From NCBI GenBank assembly GCA_009691725.1, contig SIAP01000009.1, forward strand, positions 21,354-85,353: 64,000 bases of DNA, in the 5' to 3' direction. This DNA comes from Phycisphaerales bacterium (lineage in GTDB: Bacteria; Planctomycetota; Phycisphaerae; Phycisphaerales; SM1A02). The notes under the pieces were generated by a model, which had not been told where the DNA came from, made no database searches, and saw only the letters and a program-made list of their open reading frames with translations. The position numbers were made by a program, and so were the translations under genes. This document shows, piece by piece, positions 33,989 through 42,330 of the stretch; position 1 is the first letter of the stretch; each line of letters opens with the position of its first letter.

Positions 33989-35551
33989 TCACGCGGGCTG
34001 TGATCGGCGCGCGTGAGAATCCGTTTGTTCGTGGAGGAACCGCATCGCGTCGCCAACGACATAGAAACTGCCTGTGACGCACACGAGATCGTCCGGTGTG
34101 GTCGCTCGAAGTGCCAGCAGGATCGCTCGTCCCACATTCGGTGCGACTTGGCTCATCTTTCCGCTGCGCTCTTGGAACATCCGTTGGAGATCTTGCGGAT
34201 CCGCTGCGCGCGGATTGCCGGTGGCGCGCGTGAAAATCACCTTGTCTGCGCCCAGGTTGAGACGGTCGAGCATCTCGCCGACATCCTTGTCTTGGCAGCA
34301 TCCAAAGACGCACACCATGCTGTCATATGGAACATGTGCTCCAACACAGCGCATGAGCGCATTGAGGCTTGCTGGATTGTGCGCGCCATCCACCAGGATC
34401 TGCGGCCGATCACTGATGAGATCCATCCGCCCCATCAACTTGGTCTTCGCAAGTCCACCAGTCACAAGATTCTCTGGGCAATTGAATCCGGCAGCGCGAA
34501 CGCATTCGACCGCTGCGAGGGCGAGTCCGCAGTTGATCGCTTGATGCTCGCCTGGCACGGGCACGGGCAAGTGTTCGATGCGCGATTGCTTGGTGTAATA
34601 ACACACCCGCGTGTGTGGCCCAAGTTCGGGCGAAGTGCAGAAACGACTGGAGAACTCGATGTCCTTGTTCACAATGCGAAGTTCCGCACCGACCTTTTCG
34701 GCGACTTCGATAAATGTCTTATTCACTTCAGGCTGCGCATCGAAGATGATTGCGGGAACGCCTCGCTTGAAAATGCCAGCCTTTTCGCGAGCAATCTTGC
34801 CAAGCGTGTCACCGAGAATCTTGGTGTGATCGAAGTCGATCGCGGTGACGACCGACACGAGCGGAGTCAGCACATTGGTCGAATCGAGCCGTCCGCCGAG
34901 TCCCACCTCGATCACGGCGATATCGACCGCTTCATCTGCGAAGTACTTAAACGCCATCGCAGTCATCGCTTCAAAGAATGTTGGCTCGACCTTTGCCTTG
35001 AGGGCTGCAGCCTGAACTTTCTTTGCCATCTCCACCATCGAGGGCTTGGAGATCATGCGGTCGCCGATGGTGATGCGCTCACGAACATCCACAAAATGGG
35101 GGCTTGAGTAGACACCGACGGTGTACTTACATTCGGTGAGCATGTGCGCGATCATGGCGCAGGTCGAACCCTTGCCAACCGTTCCCGCCACATGCACGGT
35201 CTTGATGGCCTCGTGCGGATTCCCCATCGCAGCAAGAAGCGCGCGCATGCGGTCCAGTTTGAACGCGCTGTCGTCGTACTTCACCACACGCATACGCTCG
35301 ATGTCTGGTCGCTCTGACAGCCATTTCAAAGCCGCTTGATAGCCGCTGATATCAATCTTTGCTGGCGCAGCCACTGGCGTTGGCTTCGCAGAAATGTGGG
35401 AGGGTTTCGCGGTCGGCTTCACCGTCTTTGCAACCGTGGTGGTCGAACGCGTCTTCTTGGGTGCGCTGGCGACAGCCTTTGGACTCTTCGAAGTCGTTCG
35501 TGACGAGGGGACCGCATTCGTACCTGTCCGACCTGTTGGCTTGCCATTCAT
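33989..35551 (-). CDS. folC: Folylpolyglutamate/dihydrofolate synthase with basic N-terminal extension
   Basis: A 520-residue Mur-ligase-type enzyme that adds glutamate to folates, and in many bacteria also makes dihydrofolate. The P-loop HVAGTVGKGSTCAMIAHML is near 125, followed by VEVGLGGRLDSTNV-like sequence (VIEVGLGGRLDSTN), then DFDHTKILGDTLGKIAREKAG (read in parts), and DGAHNPAS near 395. The first 75 residues are a Lys/Pro/Thr/Ala-rich, low-complexity extension that is not part of the enzyme fold. The ATG at 35551 follows TACACT by 9 bases. It heads the minus-strand run and is divergent from the LOG gene. Confidence 0.92.
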   Translation of the reverse strand: MNGKPTGRTGTNAVPSSRTTSKSPKAVASAPKKTRSTTTVAKTVKPTAKPSHISAKPTPVAAPAKIDISGYQAALKWLSERPDIERMRVVKYDDSAFKLDRMRALLAAMGNPHEAIKTVHVAGTVGKGSTCAMIAHMLTECKYTVGVYSSPHFVDVRERITIGDRMISKPSMVEMAKKVQAAALKAKVEPTFFEAMTAMAFKYFADEAVDIAVIEVGLGGRLDSTNVLTPLVSVVTAIDFDHTKILGDTLGKIAREKAGIFKRGVPAIIFDAQPEVNKTFIEVAEKVGAELRIVNKDIEFSSRFCTSPELGPHTRVCYYTKQSRIEHLPVPVPGEHQAINCGLALAAVECVRAAGFNCPENLVTGGLAKTKLMGRMDLISDRPQILVDGAHNPASLNALMRCVGAHVPYDSMVCVFGCCQDKDVGEMLDRLNLGADKVIFTRATGNPRAADPQDLQRMFQERSGKMSQVAPNVGRAILLALRATTPDDLVCVTGSFYVVGDAMRFLHEQTDSHARRSQPA

Positions 35552-35560
35552 AGGAGTTTG

Positions 35561-35570
35561 AGTGTAACCC
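35561..35570. promoter_or_regulatory. Overlapping divergent -10 elements (folC / LOG gene)
   Basis: AGTGTAACCC. Read on the minus strand it gives TACACT, 9 bases before the folC ATG. Read on the plus strand it gives TAACCC, 8 bases before the LOG gene ATG. The two share the central TA. Confidence 0.5.
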
Positions 35571-35578
35571 TCTCCCCA

Positions 35579-36364
35579 ATGGAATCCAAACACACTAAAG
35601 CGGCGCTGCAACATGAGGCATGGCGAGCTCTGCGAATCATGAGCGAGTTCGTCGATGCGACAGACACATTGGTGCGAATTGGTCCCGCTGTCGCGGTCTT
35701 TGGATCAGCCAGAACGGCACCAACCCGACCCGAATACCTGCAGGCGGTGCATTGTGGGCAGAGACTGGTGGAGCGCGGCTTTGCGGTGATCACGGGCGGA
35801 GGTCCGGGAATCATGGAGGCCGTGAACAAGGGTGCGCTCGAGGGGAATGGCGTCTCGGTGGGGTTGAACATCTCGCTTCCCTTCGAACAGAAACCAAATC
35901 CCTACCAGAGCATCGAGTTGACCTTTCGATACTTCTTCATTCGCAAAGTCATGTTCGTGAAGCATGCGCGGGGCTTCATCATTTTCCCAGGCGGCTTCGG
36001 CACGATGGATGAGCTCTTTGAGTCTCTCACACTCATTCAGACGCTCAAGATTGTCCCCTTTCCTGTGATCATGATCGGCACGAAGTTCTGGCAACCGCTC
36101 CTCGATTGGATGCGCACCACACTCGCCGAGGAACATGGCACGATCTCGAAAGAGGACTTCGACATGTTCCACGTCACAGATAGTGTGGACGAAGCGGTCA
36201 CCATCATCCACGAGGTGCAAACGGGTCAGCGTCCATGGGCGACTCGATTGCCACGATTCGAATCAGATCCACCGATTTCCGAAGAAGAGGGAATTCGGCA
36301 AGGAGTTCACCCCCGTCGGCATTTGAAGGGTGATCCGTCGATGGGCGTGGACAATCTTGAGTAG
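35579..36364 (+). CDS. LOG family protein (Rossman-fold nucleotide hydrolase)
   Basis: A 261-residue protein of the YvdD/LOG class, which cleave the N-glycosidic bond of cytokinin or other nucleoside 5'-monophosphates. Diagnostic motifs are GGGPGIMEAVNKGA (about 76-89) and PGGFGTMDELFE (about 139-150). The N-terminal extension and the C-terminal tail (HPRRHLKGDPSM) make it somewhat longer than the usual 190 residues, as in the longer LOG subgroup. The ATG at 35579 is chosen over an in-frame start 21 bases upstream, which would lie within the promoter. It converges with hrpB. Confidence 0.88.
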   Translation: MESKHTKAALQHEAWRALRIMSEFVDATDTLVRIGPAVAVFGSARTAPTRPEYLQAVHCGQRLVERGFAVITGGGPGIMEAVNKGALEGNGVSVGLNISLPFEQKPNPYQSIELTFRYFFIRKVMFVKHARGFIIFPGGFGTMDELFESLTLIQTLKIVPFPVIMIGTKFWQPLLDWMRTTLAEEHGTISKEDFDMFHVTDSVDEAVTIIHEVQTGQRPWATRLPRFESDPPISEEEGIRQGVHPRRHLKGDPSMGVDNLE

Positions 36365-36375
36365 AGGATCGACTC

Positions 36376-38898
36376 TCAACGCCACTCATGTCGCGGATAG
36401 CGGCGGCGCAGTTCGTTCCGAAGTTCTGGATAGAGAACCCGCCAGAAACCTGCGAGATCTGCGGTGACTTGCAGCGGTCGGTGATTCGGTCCAAGGATCT
36501 CGAGGCGGACGGGCACGCGCGATCCAGCCACGCGGGGAGTTTCATCAAGACCGTAGAAGTCCTGGATCTTGGCGCGACCGCACGGAGTCTGTCCAGGTTC
36601 GTATTGCAGTTTCATGCGAAATCCCCGAGGAAGTCGGATGTCGGCCGGCGCCATCTTCTCGACGAATGTGCGATCCTCCCACGAGAGTGCGCCGACCACG
36701 ATTGCAAGACTCGGTCGTGTGCGAGCCTGACTCCAACGCGTCGTCCCGCACACGATGTCGTTCAAGAGAATGCGCACATCGTCGTCGGTGTAGCCCAGCA
36801 ATGCGCGCTGCGGAAACTGCTCGCTCACCCACCGAGTGCGCGCGATCCATGGCTCTGCATGCTCCTGCCAATCGTCGGGGCGCAGGTGGTGATCCATCAT
36901 CTGCGACACGATGACTTCCGAAGCAGCCTTCGTGTTGCGTGGCGGACGCACGGTGCGAGCAAACACCGTCTCATCGAAGAGTCGCTCCTCAACCTCTTCG
37001 ACGGATTGCGATGACTCCTCCCACCGCTCCTCGGTGCGACACGAGAAGCGATCTGGAAGCAGTGTCTCGAGCCCATCACGGTCGAGCGCCACCGTCATCG
37101 CCAGCGTGGTCTCGGTCTTGTCGCCGCTGCCACTGTGTCGAACTTCCAACGCAAGCAGTGGGCCCTCGCCTTCGTGCAGGCTTCGTTTGTCGATGGACAC
37201 TCGGCGTCGACCAGCCATCGCGGCATGTGGACGATGGCGGTCGAGTCGCCACGCGATTCGATCTGGAAATCCAAGTGCGAATGACTCAGCGATGGCTTCG
37301 TCGGCGCGCTGGCTGGTGATGGGTTGCCCAGTCATGGTGCGTCTTGCGGCGTCTGCCAGTTGATCAGCCGCCCGCAACACCTCATGCGCGCTCTGGGAAT
37401 CGATCGATGAACTCCGCGTTTTTCCTGCACGAAACAACCCCAGCAACCGCTCGCGCGCCAGCACATCGCTTGGTCGATCATCTGCTTCGAGAGCGCGGCG
37501 CAGCGACTCGGCGCTCTCGCGATCAAATGGATCGCGCTCGGCAATGAGCGCGCCCCACACGCCTGCGCGATCGGCGCATCCTCTGCGCGCCGCTTCGATG
37601 AGGGCGCGCGCGATGCGTGGATGCGCTGGAATGCGAGCCATCGAACGACCAATCTCGGTCAGTGCGCGCTCGGAGTTGAATGCCCCTGTCGCCACCAGCA
37701 CCCGCTGCGCACGATCAATCGCCGCAGGGTCGGGCAGATCGACCCACGGAAATCGTGTTGGATCGCGCTCGCCGATCACGGCAAGCGTCAGGAGCGCTTC
37801 CGAGAGATCGATGCGGTGAACTTCGGGTGTGTCAAACGCATTGCGCCGCGCGTGTGTCGCAGCACTCCACATCCGAAAGCACACACCAGCAGCCGTCCGC
37901 CCTGCGCGACCTGTCCGTTGCCCAGCGCTCGACTGACTAATCGGCTCGAGTGTGAGCGCGTTGAGATCCCGCAGCGGATCGAAACGATGCACGCGTGCGA
38001 GCCCGGAATCGATCACGAATCGAACACCGGGAATCGTCAGGCTCGTCTCTGCGACATTCGTCGCGACGACAATCTTGCGGCGAATGGATGGAGTGAGCGC
38101 ACGATCTTGGTCTGCTGGCAGTTGTCCGCCGTGCAATGCAAGGATGTCGCATGTTCCATGCGGCAGACGTGATTGCAATGCGTCGATCGTCCATTGGATC
38201 TCCTTGCGTCCGGGCATGAAGACGAGACCATCGCCTTCGTAGTCGCGAGCTGCTTGAACCGTCGTCGTGACTGCGCGTTCGATGAAGTCGTCCTTCGATC
38301 CAACATCGCCACAGAAGCGAATGTCGACGGCATGCACTCGTCCGGGCACAGCGAGGGGCTCGACCTCAAAGACCTCGGCGAGACGGGCTGCGTCGAGTGT
38401 CGCGCTCATCACCACCACCCGCAGATCGCGCCGTGAAGTGCGCTGAAGTCGGCGAACGACTCCAGCGGCGAGATCAGTCGCAACCCCGCGCTCGTGAAAC
38501 TCGTCCAGCACCACAACACCGACGCCGTCGAGATGTGGCGAGCCTTGTGCCAGTCGCACAAAGAGCCCATCAGTCATGAAGAGGATCTTGGTGTGCGCAC
38601 TCTCGACGCGCTCGTAACGGGTTCGATAGCCGACGAGACCACCCTCGCGCACACCCATTTCCCATGCGACTCGCCGAGCGACGGCGCGTGCAGCGAGCCG
38701 TCGAGGTTGCAGCACAATGATTTGTCCATCACCTGCGATGCCAGATTCCAGCAGGATTTGTGGGAGTTGCGTGGTCTTCCCTGATCCGGTGTCCGCGACG
38801 AGCACGAGGCGTCCATCGCGTGAGATGCGTGCGACGATTTCGCGTGCGAATTGGTTGATCGGAAGCAGCGGAGTATCTGCGCCCCGTTCAGAAGGCAT
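36376..38898 (-). CDS. hrpB: ATP-dependent helicase HrpB
   Basis: An 840-residue DExH RNA-helicase-like protein. Walker A ADTGSGKTTQLPQ lies near 36, the DEFH box (VVLDEFHERG) near 133, motif III SATLDAARLAEVF near 168, and QRTGRAGRTAAGVCFR (motif VI) near 332-347. The HA2 and HrpB C-terminal domains follow to LRNELRRRYPRHEWR, the typical HrpB ending. The start is either 38898 or 38919; the former overlaps the preceding gene by 11 bases. The cellular role of HrpB is not well defined. It is the last gene of the ribH-nusB-ftsY run. Confidence 0.92.
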   Translation of the reverse strand: MPSERGADTPLLPINQFAREIVARISRDGRLVLVADTGSGKTTQLPQILLESGIAGDGQIIVLQPRRLAARAVARRVAWEMGVREGGLVGYRTRYERVESAHTKILFMTDGLFVRLAQGSPHLDGVGVVVLDEFHERGVATDLAAGVVRRLQRTSRRDLRVVVMSATLDAARLAEVFEVEPLAVPGRVHAVDIRFCGDVGSKDDFIERAVTTTVQAARDYEGDGLVFMPGRKEIQWTIDALQSRLPHGTCDILALHGGQLPADQDRALTPSIRRKIVVATNVAETSLTIPGVRFVIDSGLARVHRFDPLRDLNALTLEPISQSSAGQRTGRAGRTAAGVCFRMWSAATHARRNAFDTPEVHRIDLSEALLTLAVIGERDPTRFPWVDLPDPAAIDRAQRVLVATGAFNSERALTEIGRSMARIPAHPRIARALIEAARRGCADRAGVWGALIAERDPFDRESAESLRRALEADDRPSDVLARERLLGLFRAGKTRSSSIDSQSAHEVLRAADQLADAARRTMTGQPITSQRADEAIAESFALGFPDRIAWRLDRHRPHAAMAGRRRVSIDKRSLHEGEGPLLALEVRHSGSGDKTETTLAMTVALDRDGLETLLPDRFSCRTEERWEESSQSVEEVEERLFDETVFARTVRPPRNTKAASEVIVSQMMDHHLRPDDWQEHAEPWIARTRWVSEQFPQRALLGYTDDDVRILLNDIVCGTTRWSQARTRPSLAIVVGALSWEDRTFVEKMAPADIRLPRGFRMKLQYEPGQTPCGRAKIQDFYGLDETPRVAGSRVPVRLEILGPNHRPLQVTADLAGFWRVLYPELRNELRRRYPRHEWR

Positions 38899-39601
38899 CG
38901 GAATAGCGTTTGCGAACATCGTCGAGGAATCGCGCGATCTGCCCCTGCTGTTTTGGACTCGCGGTCACTTCGACTTCTTTTTGCCAGAGACTCATGAATC
39001 CAAGCGCCCCATCCGGACTCAGCGGAGCGATCGTGCGATCTTGCAACCGCTCTTCGTTCCGCTCTGACTGTCGACGAACGCCTCGGATGCGCTCCTCGTC
39101 GGTGCGCTCGCGTTCCTTCCCCGTGGCGAGTTTCTCGCCCATCTTCTCCCAATTGACGATCCATTCATCGATGTACTTGCCTTGATCGCTCGGAGGCAAC
39201 TCGAAATATCCCGTCGCACCCTGCATCAGAATGTCTCTGACAAGGACTCGCACGTTTTGCGTCATCTGCTTGCGGGCTGGACCTGTCACCCCTGCAAAAA
39301 ATCCAGCCATCGCGGCACTCTCTGAAGATTCCATCCCGCGGAATCGATTGCTCAAATCCAAGAGGAACTTCATTCGCTCCTCGAGCGGAAGTTCGTTGAA
39401 GTCATCCATTGCGAGATAGCCCAGCACATCATCGACTGGCGTGTCAAAGATGGATGGTGGCGGGCGCCACCGGACGGCCATCCACCACCATGCCGTGCCC
39501 GACACGATGAGCAGCAGCAGCAGGATGATGCCAGCACGAATCAACTGCTGACTCCGCTCTCGCAGCGCATACTTTAGTTCGTGGAGATCGATGAGTGGCA
39601 T
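38888..39601 (-). CDS. Single-pass membrane protein, function unknown
   Basis: A 237-residue protein with one transmembrane helix (GIILLLLLIVSGTAWWWMAV, about 24-43) and a mostly helical, charged region outside the membrane. The stretch DDFNELPLEERMKFLLDLSNRF and the C-terminal SPKQQGQIARFLDDVRKRYSDAF (read in parts) look conserved in style, but I recognise no family. It lies between a prepilin-like gene and hrpB in what appears to be one transcript. Confidence 0.65.
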   Translation of the reverse strand: MPLIDLHELKYALRERSQQLIRAGIILLLLLIVSGTAWWWMAVRWRPPPSIFDTPVDDVLGYLAMDDFNELPLEERMKFLLDLSNRFRGMESSESAAMAGFFAGVTGPARKQMTQNVRVLVRDILMQGATGYFELPPSDQGKYIDEWIVNWEKMGEKLATGKERERTDEERIRGVRRQSERNEERLQDRTIAPLSPDGALGFMSLWQKEVEVTASPKQQGQIARFLDDVRKRYSDAF

Positions 39602-39613
39602 GGTGCTCCGAAG

Positions 39614-40252
39614 TTACTTGGCGACTGAACCTTGCTCGATGATAATCGCATGCACCGCGCCATCAAGATAGACACCGTTTCGGGGAACCCGAGTTCCAGG
39701 GTGACGATCTTCGCTGTCGAGGAGGAGTGGGAAGAGACCCTTGGTGTCGCTCTCGAAGAGTTTCAGCACGAGTTTCGATTCAGTCTCCAACCGCACGCGA
39801 TTCCGTTGTCGTTCACTGGTAGATGCAGGGAGATTCATCAGCACTTGCGCCACTTCGAATTGCACTTGGGGTGAATACCGAAGCAGTCCTGGCAGGTATG
39901 TGTAACTCGTGCCAGTCGAAGTGGATTCGGGATCGAAGTCCGCCGGGCACAACCATGTGAGACTGTCGACGGGCAAGAAACTCGCCAAGAGATTCGGCAT
40001 TCCACCCTCGATCCCCACGGGCGTCACGATGGGAAGAAACTCGCACATCGGCATCAACCCCTTGTTGAGGGTCTGATAGGACTGCCACGCCACAAAATTC
40101 TGTCGCAGATTGCTCAAGCAGCCCGCATTGCGCGACTCACTCCGCACCATCTTGAAGGCGGGCATGGTGATGCCAACCAGCACCGTGATGATCCCGATCA
40201 CGACGAGAACTTCGACCAGTGTGAATGCGCGCGCTCGTGCAGAAGCGATCAT
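39614..40252 (-). CDS. Prepilin-like exported protein
   Basis: A 212-residue protein with a type IV prepilin leader: basic start MIASARARA, then FTLVEVLVVIGIITVLVG. A pseudopilin-like or planctomycete prepilin-type secreted protein; the C-terminal region resembles the DUF1559 style (NGVYLDGAVHAIIIEQG). The ATG overlaps the ftsY stop (ATGA), yet a TACTAT hexamer also lies 6 bases upstream, so it may have its own leaderless transcript in addition to read-through from ftsY. Role unknown. Confidence 0.8.
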   Translation of the reverse strand: MIASARARAFTLVEVLVVIGIITVLVGITMPAFKMVRSESRNAGCLSNLRQNFVAWQSYQTLNKGLMPMCEFLPIVTPVGIEGGMPNLLASFLPVDSLTWLCPADFDPESTSTGTSYTYLPGLLRYSPQVQFEVAQVLMNLPASTSERQRNRVRLETESKLVLKLFESDTKGLFPLLLDSEDRHPGTRVPRNGVYLDGAVHAIIIEQGSVAK

Positions 40253-41235
40253 GCGGAAATAGTAGACCCGGGACCAGAAAATTGACCCGAATTCTCTCCC
40301 ACAAACTGCGCCGAAAACACGGCATCGACAAACCGGTCCGCATCGAAGGGTTGCACGTCCTGGGGCGTTTCGCCAACACCGATCAACTTGACCGGAACTC
40401 CAAGCGCATCATGAATCGCGATCACCACACCACCGCGCGCTGTCCCATCCATCTTGGCAAGAAAAATCCCGGAAATGTCGACTGCGCTCTGAAAGGCGCG
40501 AGCCTGCGCAATCGCATTCTGCCCACTTGTCGCATCGAGAACCAAAAGTGTTTCGTGTGGCGCGCCAGGAATCCGCTTGCGTAGGACATCTCGGATCTTG
40601 ACGAGTTGACGCATGAGGCTCGCCTCGTTGTGCAATCGCCCAGCTGTGTCTACCAGAAGCACATCCACGCCACGCGCAACTGCCGCCTCGGCACCATCGA
40701 ACGCGACTGCCGCTGGATCGCCGCCCGCAGATCCGCGAATGATGTCGACACCGAGTCGCTCAGCCCACACACTAAGTTGCGCAACTGCGCCTGCGCGATA
40801 GGTGTCCGCCGCGGCGAGGAGAACGGTTTTTCCAGAGGCGCGGATCGACTGCGCAATCTTGGCAACGCTGGTCGTCTTGCCGACTCCATTGACACCAACC
40901 ACCAGCACCACCGCAGGCTTGGTTGAAGAGGTCGCAAGTTCGAGGGTCATTCCGGCGCGCGGCGCGAGTCGCTCTTTCATGCGTCGCTTGAGATGCTCCA
41001 GCGCATCTTCGCCGCGTTCCACGCGCCCAGCGCGAAACTCGCAGCGGAGTGAGTCAACGATTTCGCGTGCCGCGATCACCCCCACATCTGCCGCAATCAA
41101 CTGACTCTCGACTTCGTTGATCAGCGACTCATCGAGCCGACGACCGTGCAGGATCGAACGAAGACCGAGCCCGACTGCCGACGCAGTGCGCGCAAGTCCG
41201 CGACGTACCGCGTCGATGGCTGACTTGAAGATCAT
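40249..41235 (-). CDS. ftsY: Signal recognition particle receptor FtsY
   Basis: A 328-residue GTPase that receives SRP-ribosome complexes at the membrane. The helical N domain (about 1-105) is followed by the G domain: GVNGVGKTTSVAKIA near 115-128, AADTYRAGAVAQL, DTAGRLHNEASLM near 197, and the TKMDG-equivalent AKMDGTARGG near 263. The acidic A domain of E. coli FtsY is absent, as in many bacteria. It is placed between nusB and a prepilin-like gene and overlaps the latter by 4 bases. Confidence 0.95.
   Translation of the reverse strand: MIFKSAIDAVRRGLARTASAVGLGLRSILHGRRLDESLINEVESQLIAADVGVIAAREIVDSLRCEFRAGRVERGEDALEHLKRRMKERLAPRAGMTLELATSSTKPAVVLVVGVNGVGKTTSVAKIAQSIRASGKTVLLAAADTYRAGAVAQLSVWAERLGVDIIRGSAGGDPAAVAFDGAEAAVARGVDVLLVDTAGRLHNEASLMRQLVKIRDVLRKRIPGAPHETLLVLDATSGQNAIAQARAFQSAVDISGIFLAKMDGTARGGVVIAIHDALGVPVKLIGVGETPQDVQPFDADRFVDAVFSAQFVGENSGQFSGPGSTISA
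40259..40264 (-). promoter_or_regulatory. -10 element TACTAT inside the ftsY 3' end
   Basis: Minus-strand TACTAT, 6 bases (TTCCGC), then ATG at 40252. It lies in the last codons of ftsY. Confidence 0.5.
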
Positions 41236-41242
41236 CTGTGCT

Positions 41243-41770
41243 TCACTCTCTCAAAGCGGAGGAAGCGTCGACCCCGACGGTCGCAGCGGGATCAATCACC
41301 AGTGGATCAGTCGCCGCCGATTCGGTCGCAGCAGTCGGATGCGCGATGCGATCAAGCACAGCATTGATGAACGCTGGGCTCTCTGCAATGCTGTAGATCT
41401 TCGCCAATTCAACCGCCTCGTTGATTGCGAGCGCGACTGGAACCCCACCGTGCTTGATCTCCCAGTAGCCCAGACGAAGGATGTTGCGATCGACATTTGG
41501 CTGTCGGTGCGTTGGCCACTCTGGAGTGAGCAATTGGATGGCCGCATCCGCTTCGCCGCGCACTTCCCACGCCCGCTGCGCCACGGCGATCCCTGCGGCG
41601 ACGGCGGGTAGTGAAAAATCGCATTCGCATTCCAGTGGATCAGCAGATCGTGCCTCGCGCGAACGAGACTCGAATGACTCTCGAAGTTGTGCGATGTCAA
41701 CCGTGCCTCCGAGATCAAACTGAAACATCGCCTGAAGTGCGCAACAACGCTGCTCGCGTGCCACGCTCAT
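41243..41770 (-). CDS. nusB: Transcription antitermination factor NusB
   Basis: A 175-residue all-helical protein that binds boxA RNA with NusE and is required for rRNA antitermination. The N-terminal REQRCCALQAMFQFD and the C-terminal block RNILRLGYWEI, VALAINEAVELAKIYS and AFINAVLDRIA are classic. A Ser/Ala/Thr tail of about 25 residues extends beyond the usual end. The start overlaps the ribH stop (ATGA), giving the common ribH-nusB pair. Confidence 0.95.
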   Translation of the reverse strand: MSVAREQRCCALQAMFQFDLGGTVDIAQLRESFESRSREARSADPLECECDFSLPAVAAGIAVAQRAWEVRGEADAAIQLLTPEWPTHRQPNVDRNILRLGYWEIKHGGVPVALAINEAVELAKIYSIAESPAFINAVLDRIAHPTAATESAATDPLVIDPAATVGVDASSALRE

Positions 41771-42303
41771 CGTTCAGCTCCCACTGCATCGATGCGTCCC
41801 GCGCGAATCATCTGCATCGAGCGCGTCGCAGCGATCGCCGCATTCATCGCGTCCGATCCCTTGTTGCCCTTTGACCCGCCAGCGCGCGCGCGGGCTTGTT
41901 CAATAGTCAGACACGTCAGAACTCCAAATGCGACTGCTTTTCCCGTGCGGATCGTGATTTCAGTCAGTCCATGCGCAACGGCATCGCAGAGATACCGATC
42001 GTGGTTTGTCTCGCCAGTGAGTACGCATCCAAGTGCAACAACGGCATCGATGTCGGTGCGCTGAGCCATCTCCAAAGAGACTGCAACCAACTCAAATGCA
42101 CCCGGCGCAAATGCATGCACAAGCCCATCCGCGTCGCCGCTGGCTGCAAAATATGCCTCGGCTGCGCCCTTGCGCAACTCTCCACAAATCTCCTGGTGGT
42201 AGCAACTCTCCACAATTCCGATGCGAAAACCCGACGCATCGATTGCGTCCGACGGATCTGAGACAGCAGGTTTCATGGGGTTCATGGGGTTCATGGGCTT
42301 CAT
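41767..42303 (-). CDS. ribH: 6,7-dimethyl-8-ribityllumazine synthase
   Basis: A 178-residue enzyme of riboflavin synthesis that condenses the ribityl-aminopyrimidine with dihydroxybutanone phosphate. Seen are RIGIVESCYHQEI, APGAFELVAVSLEMA, VVALGCVLTGETNHDRYL (with the catalytic His region), FGVLTC and GSKGNKGSDA. The N-terminus has a short MKPMNPMNPMKP repeat coded by 9-bp tandem units, so the exact start (ATG at 42303, 42294 or 42285) is uncertain. It heads the nusB-ftsY run and is divergent from the UbiA gene. Confidence 0.94.
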   Translation of the reverse strand: MKPMNPMNPMKPAVSDPSDAIDASGFRIGIVESCYHQEICGELRKGAAEAYFAASGDADGLVHAFAPGAFELVAVSLEMAQRTDIDAVVALGCVLTGETNHDRYLCDAVAHGLTEITIRTGKAVAFGVLTCLTIEQARARAGGSKGNKGSDAMNAAIAATRSMQMIRAGRIDAVGAER

Positions 42304-42314
42304 GTGGGTTTGGA

Positions 42315-42324
42315 ATGGTAGCCT
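42315..42324. promoter_or_regulatory. Overlapping divergent -10 elements (ribH / UbiA gene)
   Basis: ATGGTAGCCT. The minus strand gives TACCAT, 11 bases before the first ribH ATG. The plus strand gives TAGCCT, 6 bases before the GTG of the UbiA gene. The central TA is shared. Confidence 0.5.
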
Positions 42325-42330
42325 CCTGCG

